Shown here piece by piece: positions 1 to 7,900 of a stretch of DNA of 18,681 nt. Position 1 is the stretch's first letter; every line of letters begins with the position of its first letter. A program made the translations under genes and the position numbers. The notes under the pieces are model-generated. The model was not told the origin of the DNA. It ran no database searches and saw only the letters and a list, made by a program, of their open reading frames with translations. Source of the DNA: Halanaerobiales bacterium (GTDB lineage Bacteria > Bacillota_F > Halanaerobiia > Halanaerobiales > DTU029); NCBI GenBank assembly GCA_016278415.1, contig JADQBV010000423.1:1-18681 (forward strand), given 5' to 3'.

Positions 1-686
1 TAATAGTGGTGGATGATGGTAAAGTAATAGGAATGGTCAGTGACGGTAATTTGGTTGTGGAGCAAGAGTTAAATGCGCCAATTGAAAAATTTATGTTAAC
101 AGAAATTATTAAAATAAAATCAAACACAACAGTTCAACAAGCGGCACGTTATTTATCTGACAAAAACATAGGTGGTTTGCCTGTTTTGGATGATGAAAAT
201 AACTTGATTGGTATTGTAACTGCTGATGATATTGTATATGGTTATTTAAAAGATGAAGAAAATGAACGTGCTATGGAAAAAAGGACGATTACTCCTGAAA
301 GCTCAGCTATATATCTAGCTATGACCAGGAGTAGGGAATACGAAGAATATTGGTTAGATAAAATTAAAGGGTATAATTATAAAGCTGCTATAACTCAAAC
401 AGGTGCAAGTGCAGAGAAACTCCCTATTAAATTAAGGGAAAGTACAACTGTTGCAGCTATTGCACGTGGTGTTATATCTGAGAATTCTAGGGAAAAAATT
501 GCTGTATCAAATGCTGTAAAGGATGCCTATAGTCAATTAGCATTAATCAATCCTGGTCTTGGTGGAGGCTTTAAGATAGCTGTAGTGAAAGGTGATGGGC
601 ATGTATCTGTGGCGATTTTTGGTAAGTTTGGTCACGCACTGGTAGATGGACCTGAGCAATTGACTGTTGGTACTAGTATAATATAG
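1..686 (+). CDS. CBS-domain protein with C-terminal HutP-like domain (5' end cut by window)
   Basis: The reading frame is open to the left window edge, so this is a partial gene; the GTG at position 6 is probably internal. The visible protein begins inside a CBS domain (VVDDGKVIGMVSDGNLV), continues through a full second CBS motif (about nt 90–265, with GGLPVLDDENNLIGIVTADDI), and ends in a domain of about 120 residues resembling HutP, the histidine-responsive antiterminator of Bacillus. Shared features are the helix SREKIAVSNAVKDAY (HutP: YRESHALYHATMEAL) and the C-terminal VAIFGKFGHALVDGPEQLTVG (HutP: VSLYGTIGAPIKGLEHETFGVG). The HutP residues His73, His77 and His138 align here with Ile (nt 498–500), Asn (510–512) and Gln (657–659), so histidine/Mg2+ binding is unlikely. 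CBS pairs usually bind adenine nucleotides. I infer a cytoplasmic regulator, possibly RNA-binding, with a different ligand. It lies 30 nt upstream of gltX, probably co-transcribed. Confidence 0.75.
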   Translation, partial: IVVDDGKVIGMVSDGNLVVEQELNAPIEKFMLTEIIKIKSNTTVQQAARYLSDKNIGGLPVLDDENNLIGIVTADDIVYGYLKDEENERAMEKRTITPESSAIYLAMTRSREYEEYWLDKIKGYNYKAAITQTGASAEKLPIKLRESTTVAAIARGVISENSREKIAVSNAVKDAYSQLALINPGLGGGFKIAVVKGDGHVSVAIFGKFGHALVDGPEQLTVGTSII

Positions 687-716
687 ACGAAATAAATATA
701 TAGAGGAGTGTAGGAT

Positions 717-2186
717 ATGACAGGAATGCGTTTACGTTTCCCGCCCAGTCCAACGGGTAGGATACATATAGGGAATATGAGAACTGCCCTTTTTAACTGG
801 CTTTGGGCCAGAAAAAATAAAGGGGAGTTAGTTTTAAGGATAGAGGATACAGATTTGGGAAGGTCTACAAGGGAATTTGAAGATATAATTTTAAAGGAAA
901 TGAAATGGCTTGGACTTGATGTTGATGAGGGAGTAGGTCACGGTGGAGACTATGGCCCATATCGTCAGTCTGAGAGAATTGATATATATCAGAAGTATGC
1001 TGAAAAACTCCTTGAGGAAGATAAGGCATATTATTGTTACTGTTCCCCTGAAGAGATAGATCAAATGAGGGAAGAGGCTACTAGTAAGGGTGAGATGCCA
1101 AGATATAATGGTCGATGTCGAACACTGACAGAGGAAGAGAAAAATAGATATGAAGAGGATGGCAGAAAACCTGTTATTAGATATAGACTCTCTGATGAAG
1201 ATAGGGAGATAATTGTTGATGATAAAATTAGAGGTAGGGTTAGTTTTAATAGCAGTGTCCTTGATGATTTTATAATCTATAAGTCTGATGGTATGCCCAC
1301 ATATAATTTTGCTGTTGTAATCGATGATGCATTGATGCAGATTACTGAGGTCATTAGGGGAGAGGACCACCTTTCTAATACCCCAAAGCAAATATTAATA
1401 TATGAAGCCCTGGGTTTTGATATTCCTCGTTTTGCTCACTTACCTTTAATATTGGATGAAAATAAGGCTAAGTTGAAAAAACGTAGTGATAGTGATGCAG
1501 TATATATTGGTGAATATAGAGAGAAGGGATATCTACCTGAAGTTTTATTCAACTTTTTATCTCTGCTAGGTTGGTCGACAAAAGATGATCAGGAGATTAT
1601 GTCACGAGAGGAGATAGTATCTCGTTTTGATATAGCTGATGTTAATAAAAGTGCTGCTGTTTTTGATGTGGAGAAACTAAACTGGATGAACGGTAAATAC
1701 ATTCGAGAATCAGAGTTGGATAAAATAGTAGAGTTGTCAATTCCATATCTCAAGACGGCAGGTTATATTTCCGGGGAAATATCTAAGGATAAATATGATT
1801 GGTTGAAAAGGGTTATAGAGGTTGTAAGAACTAAGGTTGACTACCTTTCTCAAATACCGGTAGAGGCTGAACTATTCTTTAAAGAATTGGAATATGAGGA
1901 TAAGGAAAAGGCTATAGAGGAATTTCAGGGAGAAGATGTGGAGCTTGTCTTCAGCGCACTAAAAGAAAAATTAGCGGAACTTGAGGATTTTAATCCTGAT
2001 ACAATCAATAAGATTTTCAATAAAATGAGAAAGGAACTACCGGTTAAAGCTCGGACAATCTATCACCCAACAAGGGTAGCTTTAACAGGTATGAATTCTG
2101 GACCTGAATTAAACCATGTTATATATATTTTAGGTATTGAAGAGACAGATAGACGTTTAGATAGTGCCCTTAGTCTGGCTAAATAA
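717..2186 (+). CDS. gltX: glutamyl-tRNA synthetase
   Basis: Class I aminoacyl-tRNA synthetase that charges tRNA-Glu with glutamate, and in many Firmicutes also tRNA-Gln before amidation. The N-terminus carries the HIGH-type motif (PSPTGRIHIGN, residues 11–20). A zinc-type motif CYC followed by YNGRC lies near residues 105–135, and RGEDHLSNTPKQ is the usual active-site stretch. The KMSKS-type loop reads KLKKR (residues 252–256), where most GluRS have KLSKR. The anticodon-binding C-terminal region ends with RVALTGMNSGPELNHV. Its 489 residues are normal for bacterial GluRS. The ATG at 717 is preceded by GAGGAG at 703–708; Met4 (nt 726) is a less well-placed alternative start. No leader separates it from the CBS/HutP-like gene, so it is probably the second gene of that operon, which ends at the terminator at 2362–2402. 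Confidence 0.96.
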   Translation: MTGMRLRFPPSPTGRIHIGNMRTALFNWLWARKNKGELVLRIEDTDLGRSTREFEDIILKEMKWLGLDVDEGVGHGGDYGPYRQSERIDIYQKYAEKLLEEDKAYYCYCSPEEIDQMREEATSKGEMPRYNGRCRTLTEEEKNRYEEDGRKPVIRYRLSDEDREIIVDDKIRGRVSFNSSVLDDFIIYKSDGMPTYNFAVVIDDALMQITEVIRGEDHLSNTPKQILIYEALGFDIPRFAHLPLILDENKAKLKKRSDSDAVYIGEYREKGYLPEVLFNFLSLLGWSTKDDQEIMSREEIVSRFDIADVNKSAAVFDVEKLNWMNGKYIRESELDKIVELSIPYLKTAGYISGEISKDKYDWLKRVIEVVRTKVDYLSQIPVEAELFFKELEYEDKEKAIEEFQGEDVELVFSALKEKLAELEDFNPDTINKIFNKMRKELPVKARTIYHPTRVALTGMNSGPELNHVIYILGIEETDRRLDSALSLAK

Positions 2187-2524
2187 AGTATTTTAATATG
2201 TTTTAGCATCCGAGCTTTATTTCTGAGATACTAGACTTAACTATTAAGGATTCTATCCAAAAATGTTGGTGGAAAATGTTTGGGTATATTACCAACGTTT
2301 ATACAGTTATCCATTATTAAAAAGGAAGATTTCATTATAAGAATCACACATGATATATCACAACGACTATATCCATTTGCTTTTACGGATATAGTCGTTT
2401 TTATGTTATGCAGGATTATTATTTTTTTTAGAGAAATATAAAATGTAAAATAATATAAAAAAATTTAATTTCAATAAATTCGAAAAAAGAGTAGGTTGAG
2501 AGTTAAGAATAATGAGGTGAAATA
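2187..2524. other. intergenic region between gltX and the LytTR regulator
   Basis: This is 338 nt without a convincing gene. It holds the gltX terminator (2362–2402) and then a very AT-rich stretch. An imperfect inverted repeat (GTTGGT near 2265, ACCAAC near 2291) is too weak to name. A poor promoter candidate is TTTAGA (2427–2432) with TAATAT (2451–2456), spacer 18. The regulator's ribosome binding site GAGGTG is at 2514–2519. Confidence 0.5.
2362..2402 (+). terminator. Rho-independent terminator after gltX
   Basis: A perfect 13-bp inverted repeat (arms 2362–2374 and 2387–2399) with a 12-nt loop runs directly into a U tract. It closes the CBS/HutP-like–gltX transcription unit and isolates the downstream signalling genes. 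Confidence 0.9.
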
Positions 2525-3250
2525 ATGGAACTAATAGTAGGTATCTGTGATGATTGTATGGAACAGATCAAATTATTGAGAAGATATTTAGATAAATATA
2601 ATCAGCAGTTTGACGTAAAGATTATTAGTTCTGTTGACCCAGAGATTTTCCTCTCAATAGTTAAGGACAAAAAACCAGGAATGGTTTTTCTAGATATAGA
2701 TATGGAAGGGTTGAATGGCATTGAACTGGGTGAGAAGATAAAAGAAGTGAGTGAGGATATAATAATTGTTTATATAACAGGTCATGAAGAGTATGCCCTG
2801 GATGCCTTCAGGATAAGGGCTTTTCATTACCTAATTAAGCCCCTGACAGAAGAGAAATTTGAGAGGGTTTTAAAAGAGGCAGTTAGTTTGCTACAGAAGA
2901 ATGCAAGTAGTGAGAATGTGGGGATATTTACTTTCCGAATAGGGGGAGAAATAATCTCGATTTTCTATAATGATATAGTTTTTTTTGAAAAAGAACATCA
3001 TAAAATAAGGGTTAACTATAAAGATAAGAATCTTGAATTTTACGGAAGCTTTAAAGAACTCCTAAATGATATTAATAATGAAATTTTCATAAGATGTCAT
3101 CAGGGATATATTGTGAATAAAAATAAGATAAGGATATATAAAGACAGAACATTAATAATGAAAGGAAATATACAGATACCTGTGAGTAGGTCTAATATTA
3201 ATAAAGTTAAAGACGTTCTTGCTGATAGGTTATTTAATGGGGAGGATTAA
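2525..3250 (+). CDS. LytTR-family response regulator (AgrA/LytR type)
   Basis: Cytoplasmic two-component response regulator. The N-terminal receiver domain (about residues 1–122) has the acidic pair D9/D10, phospho-acceptor D57 (VFLDIDM), T85 (YITGHEEYA) and K105 (LIKPL). The C-terminal LytTR DNA-binding domain (about residues 138–238) includes FFEKEHHKIRV, the typical FIRCHQGYIVN and IPVSR. LytTR proteins bind pairs of short direct repeats spaced about two helical turns and activate adjacent promoters. The start ATG has GAGGTG 6 nt upstream. The stop lies 3 nt before the start of the sensor kinase, so the two are translationally linked. The direct repeats at 4711–4745 are a plausible target. 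It was not given a specific gene name because no quorum peptide genes are visible. Confidence 0.93.
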   Translation: MELIVGICDDCMEQIKLLRRYLDKYNQQFDVKIISSVDPEIFLSIVKDKKPGMVFLDIDMEGLNGIELGEKIKEVSEDIIIVYITGHEEYALDAFRIRAFHYLIKPLTEEKFERVLKEAVSLLQKNASSENVGIFTFRIGGEIISIFYNDIVFFEKEHHKIRVNYKDKNLEFYGSFKELLNDINNEIFIRCHQGYIVNKNKIRIYKDRTLIMKGNIQIPVSRSNINKVKDVLADRLFNGED

Positions 3251-3253
3251 TCA

Positions 3254-4501
3254 ATGAAGAAATTAGTTTCAAGGCTTATTTCAAGGCTTATTGGTACTGC
3301 AGATCAGTTTTCCTTTGAGCATCGAATACTTAATTTTGCTTTTTTACTGGCAATATTTATGACCTTTGTTGGGGTTGTAATTGGCATAATTACAGGCGTC
3401 AATTGGTTATTCTGGGTTATAGCAGATATTATCTGGATTATTTTGTTTTATCAAGTAAGGTTTAAAGGCCATTTTAAGACAATGGCTTTAATTACCTTTA
3501 GCTTCTTGATTTTCGTCTTTTTCCCCTATAGTTGGATTTATAATTTTGGGAGCCATGGTGTCTTTCTTTTTTATTCTGTTCTTTTAATCGCAATGATTGC
3601 TACAGTTTTAACTGGTACTTCAAGGTATGTAATGGTTTCAGCTATGATGGTGGTTACATTAACTCTAATAAGCCTGGAATATTATTATCCTGATTTGATT
3701 AAAGGATATGAAAGTTATGAGATTGCAGCAACAAGATATATGGATATTACCGTTAATTTGATGGTATGTTTGTTTATAATATCTTTGTTAATAATAGTCT
3801 ATTCTAATATCTATAAAAAAGAAAAAGAACGAAGTGATAGCTATGCTAGGTCTATTGAAGAACACTACCAGCAACAGTTATATTACATGGAAAACCTGGA
3901 ACAACTTATCTATAAGTTAAAATCAGAAAGACATGATTTTAATCATCACCTGGGTGTTATTTATGGATTGCTGGAGGAGGATGAAACTGCTGCGGTCAGT
4001 GAGTATACTGGTAAATTAGTCGAGAATGCTGAGGAATATCAGAATATTGTAAATGTACCTCATTCAGTTCTCAGAGCCATGTTAAATTACAAGTTGTCAG
4101 CTGCTCAGGAAGAAGGAATAGAGTTGAAACTAAAGGTAAAGATTCCTGAAGAGTTGGATGTGGATCAATTTGAATTGACAATAATACTAGGAAACCTGTT
4201 GGATAATGCTGTAGAGGCTTGCCTTAAAATAGAGGAAACCAGGCGGTATATAGATTTGAGTGTTCTCTATAAAACTGATTATCTGGTAATCAGTATAGAA
4301 AATCCAGTAGCAGAAGAACAGGTATTACAGGATGGGAAACCAAGGACTACTAAAAAAGACTCAGAAAATCATGGATTTGGAATAGATAATATAGAGTATC
4401 TAGTTAAAAAACATGATGGTATGATCAAGATAGAAGAGGAGAATGGTATTTTTAAAGTGGATATCGCAATGTTGATAGGGGAGGGGGAAGCAAATAAATA
4501 A
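3254..4501 (+). CDS. multi-pass membrane GHKL sensor histidine kinase (AgrC-like)
   Basis: Membrane sensor kinase paired with the upstream LytTR regulator. The N-terminal ~190 residues contain about six hydrophobic segments (for example near residues 28–48, 51–67, 74–94, 97–120, 125–141 and 166–185). A coiled-coil-like linker follows, then a GHKL catalytic domain: H-box SERHDFNHHLG with phospho-acceptor H227 (codon 3932–3934), N-box GNLLDNAVEAC, and G-box HGFGIDNIEYLVKKHDG. The 415-residue length fits AgrC/CitA-like GHKL kinases. The ribosome binding site GGGGAGG lies at 3239–3245 within the end of the regulator gene. The ligand is unknown; no AgrB-type peptidase or AgrD-type propeptide is seen in the window. 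A shortened paralogue lies at 11389–12138. Confidence 0.92.
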   Translation: MKKLVSRLISRLIGTADQFSFEHRILNFAFLLAIFMTFVGVVIGIITGVNWLFWVIADIIWIILFYQVRFKGHFKTMALITFSFLIFVFFPYSWIYNFGSHGVFLFYSVLLIAMIATVLTGTSRYVMVSAMMVVTLTLISLEYYYPDLIKGYESYEIAATRYMDITVNLMVCLFIISLLIIVYSNIYKKEKERSDSYARSIEEHYQQQLYYMENLEQLIYKLKSERHDFNHHLGVIYGLLEEDETAAVSEYTGKLVENAEEYQNIVNVPHSVLRAMLNYKLSAAQEEGIELKLKVKIPEELDVDQFELTIILGNLLDNAVEACLKIEETRRYIDLSVLYKTDYLVISIENPVAEEQVLQDGKPRTTKKDSENHGFGIDNIEYLVKKHDGMIKIEEENGIFKVDIAMLIGEGEANK

Positions 4502-4644
4502 GGGATAATTTTATTTATTAATTTGAATGATATCTTCACCAATTGAACAATCTTTCTAGTAACAGTTGATTACATTTTAAAGATATATTTGACACTAATA
4601 TTGGGAAGAGTATATTAATTATATAGTCTAAACTTATTTTTACC

Positions 4645-4700
4645 ATAAAGCCTTTTGATTAAACATTTCTTTGTTTATTCAATCAGGCTTTATATTTTTT
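4645..4700 (+). terminator. Rho-independent terminator after the sensor kinase
   Basis: Arms 4645–4652 (ATAAAGCC) and 4686–4693 (GGCTTTAT) pair perfectly. A further inner pairing (TGATT with AATCA) follows after a short bulge. A T-rich run at 4695–4700 follows. It ends the regulator–kinase unit, so the lipoproteins need their own promoter. Confidence 0.75.
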
Positions 4701-4710
4701 TATACCAGGA

Positions 4711-4745
4711 AATTACCAATCATGAAGACAAAACTACCAATCATG
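4711..4745 (+). promoter_or_regulatory. paired direct repeat, candidate LytTR operator
   Basis: AATTACCAATCATG at 4711–4724 recurs as AACTACCAATCATG at 4732–4745: 13 of 14 bases match, and start-to-start spacing is 21 bp. LytTR regulators typically bind two ~9-bp direct repeats separated by about 12 bp, just upstream of the −35 box. The core ACCAATCAT agrees with the generic LytTR half-site at 7 of 9 positions. Assignment to the regulator at 2525 is inference from position and geometry. Confidence 0.6.
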
Positions 4746-4751
4746 CAACTT

Positions 4752-4782
4752 TTGTTTTTTTAAGCTTTTTTTATGATAGAAT
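4752..4782 (+). promoter_or_regulatory. candidate promoter with long spacer for the GLUG lipoprotein
   Basis: TTGTTT (4752–4757) and TAGAAT (4777–4782) are separated by 19 bp, longer than the optimal 17. The −35 box lies 6 bp downstream of the second direct repeat. Activator-dependent LytTR promoters such as those of agr are known for over-long spacers. An alternative −10, TATGAT at 4772–4777, overlaps. Confidence 0.45.
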
Positions 4783-4964
4783 TTACCATATCAAAATACC
4801 CTAGTGTTTATTTTTTGAGTTAATGTAAGGGGGAAATTAATAAAAGAAAGAGTGCTTTAAAAAAACAATGATTTATTACTTAATTTTTTTACTAGTAGGA
4901 GCGGAATATATGTTTTGAACATAACAGATTACTCTTGAATTATTTAAAAAGGGGAGAAAAAACT

Positions 4965-7900
4965 ATGAAGAATAAAAGTTTAGTTGGAAAAATCAGTGTT
5001 TTGATCTTAAGTTTATTGGTAATTGCTTCTATGGTAGGTTGTGGGAATGATAGTGTTAACGACAATGAAGTAGAGACTTATTCTGTCTCTGGTACAGTCC
5101 TGGATAATCAGGATAACCCGATTAATGGTGTAACCTTGTTGATTGCTGGAAGTAGTATTGATAATTTTTCAATAGATATAGTTGATAATGGTAATTGGAG
5201 TGCTACCGAACTAAAGGGAGAAGTAGTAATTACTCCGGCAAAAGAGGATTGGGGCTTTGATCCGACTGAAATTACAGTTACTAAAGAAGATGACGGTAGG
5301 GAAAACATTTATTTTATAGGGCAGGAGATAATTCACCCTGGCCCAGCAAATATGACCCCAGTGGGAGATGCGGTGGGTGTTGAACCTGATGCCCAGGTAT
5401 CAATAGAGTTTAATCAGGATGTAACTGAACTAGACTTAAGTGGTCTAACTATTACAACTGACAGTGGTAGTACGATATTAGCTGGGGTTAGCGGCAGTCT
5501 GACTGAGCGGACTATTAGTATTACTCATGATGACTTTGAATTTAGTAAAAATTACACTATTACCATTCCAGCCAGTGCAGTTGAAAATGCAGACAGTATT
5601 GGTAATAGTGAGATAAGCTGGAGTTTTACTATCAGGGATGCCGTTACAGCACCTGGTGTAATTAATCTAACTCCAGGAGAAAATGCAATCGATGTAGAAC
5701 GAGATGCAAGTGTATCAATAGAGTTTAATCAGGATGTAACTGAAGTAGATTTAAGTGGAGTTAGCATTACTCCAGATGGTGGTAGTGAACTATCTGATAT
5801 TAGTGCTAACTTGAGTGGTATTACTCTGACCATTGACCATACAGCTAACTTTAATTATGGTGTAACCTATACAGTCATGGTTCCTGCCGGTGCAGTGGAG
5901 AATAATGATGGAGTAGCTAATGAGTTAATAAGCTGGAGTTTTACTACTCGTACAGCAACTGCACCTCCTACAGTAAGTACACTGATACCTGTGGACAGCA
6001 GTCCTGCAGTAGAGCCTGATGCCCAGGTCTCAATAGAGTTTAATCAGGATGTAACAGCAGTAGACTTAAGCGGTATATCTATTACGACTGACAGCGGTAG
6101 TACGGTAGTAGCTGGGGTTGGCAGCAGCTTAACTGACCGAACTATAAGTATCGTCCATGATGACTTTGAGTACAGTAAAATTTACACAGTTATCATTCCA
6201 GCCAGTGCAGTTGAAAATGCAGACAGTATTGTTAATAGTGAGATAAGCTGGAGTTTTACTGTAAGAGATGCTTTGCCAGTACCTGAGCCTGTTTCATTGG
6301 ATCCCCAGGATGGAGCAACAGGTGTAGCTGTAAATAAGAATCCGGTAATTAGTTTTGATGATACTGTGAGTCTCAATTCAAGTTTTCACTATTTCAATGG
6401 TAATATTGAAATTAGCGATCAAGATGGGAATATTTATCAAGTGACTTCTGTAAGTCAAAATCCCCTTGCTATAGAAATAGGTCATAGTACTCAAACTTTT
6501 CCATTCAACTCTACGATTACTGTAAACATCGCGGCAAATTTAGTCTTAAACGAGGACGGTATCGGGAATGAATCATTTTCCTGGAGTTTCACTACTGAGC
6601 AGGAAAGGGCAGCAAGTATAGAATATATATCAAAACCAGTAAATGGAACTGCTGGAGAGGTTCTACCTGCTGGTAATGGTGGAAATCCGACTGTACGGGT
6701 TTTAAACCAGCTAGGTCAGCCGATGGCTGGGGTTCCAGTAACTGTAGTGGCAAAAACTTTAATTGATCAAAATAATTACCCTGAAGTAAATTTTGATTCA
6801 GGTACTACGACCCTGAATACTTCAGCTACTGGAGAGGCCTGTTTTGATGACCTGGTCTTAAATGAAGGAACCAATTATTTTCTTTCCTTCAATTCCGGTT
6901 CTGTTGAACTTCCGACTGTAGATACTCAGTACTATTATTATGATTATTTTAATATGGGATTTGCTGGTTCCGGTACTGAAGTTGCCCCCTATCTAATTCA
7001 TAATATATACGGGTTAAGGATGATAAGGGATAACCTTGCTGCAGATTACAGACTGGAAAATGATATTAATGCTGCAGGAACTCAGAGCTGGAATAATGGT
7101 CAGGGTTGGTATCAGCTGGGCTATTATTCTACCCCCTTTACTGGAATACTGGATGGAAATAATTATTCCATCAATGGTCTATATTCCAATGATACTGGGC
7201 TTTTCTATTACCTTGAGGGTACAGTCAGGGATTTAAAAATCAGTAATGCTGATTTTACCAGCAGTAGCACTACTGGAATACTGGCGGCTTATGCCCGGGG
7301 CGCGTCCATAGATAATGTTTCGGTATCAGGTACTGTCGGTGGTGGCTCTTATGTTGGTGGATTAATTGGATCTGCTTATAACTCTGATAGTGGTCAGATA
7401 ACAAATATCATAAACTGTCAGGCTGATGTTACAGTTACTGCAAGCATAGGTATGGCTGGGGGCCTTGTTGGCGTCATGAATGAAGGTGAGGTAGATAATT
7501 GTTCCAGCAGTGGAACAATAGAGGGACCTACCCAACTGGGGGGTCTGGTGGGTCAAACAGGTGCTATTATTACCAATAGCAGTTCTGATGTAGATGTAAT
7601 ATGTACTGGTGACTATGCCGGTGGGCTTACCGGAGAGAGTCGGGGGTACAGTGGTGGTTATCTTAGTAATTGTACTGCTTCAGGAGATGTAAGTGGGCAA
7701 TCCAATGTTGGAGGGTTAAGTGGCAGTATTTCAAGTAATAGTATTACTGATTGTACTGCTAGCGGGAATGTTACCACCAGTGGAGCCCGTGTCGGGGGAC
7801 TAATCGGTCGTATGTTTGGGGCCAATCAGGTAAGTAATTCTACTGCCAGTGGTGTTGTCTCAGGATCGAATAATGTGGGTGGACTGATTGGTTATATAGA

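Larger units (their letters stand above)
4502..4964. other. long intergenic regulatory region upstream of the GLUG lipoprotein
   Basis: This is 463 nt with no real gene. In order it holds the kinase terminator (4645–4700), two direct repeats (4711–4745), a candidate promoter (4752–4782) and a leader of about 175 nt. The leader carries two ribosome-binding-like sites not followed by a normal gene: AAGGGGG at 4827–4833, and AGGAG at 4897–4901 followed by ATG-TTT-TGA at 4910–4918. A 16-residue hydrophobic frame (4868–4918) overlaps the second, but has no ribosome binding site of its own. Confidence 0.6.

Noticed and set aside
891..1391. Minus-strand open frame of 166 codons inside gltX
   Set aside because: It is fully antisense to the clear gltX coding frame, has no recognisable domain, and its composition is that of a reverse-complement shadow.
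2525..4501. Full agr quorum-sensing locus
   Set aside because: The regulator and kinase resemble AgrA/AgrC, but no AgrB-like peptidase or AgrD-like propeptide was found in the window.
5400..6060. Possible CRISPR-like or mobile repeats
   Set aside because: The repeats are in frame, 315 bp apart, and encode Ig-like domains; there are no short direct repeats with unique spacers and no cas genes.
7036..7236. Alternative-frame open frame within the GLUG lipoprotein gene
   Set aside because: It is a frame-shifted shadow of a repetitive β-helix coding region.
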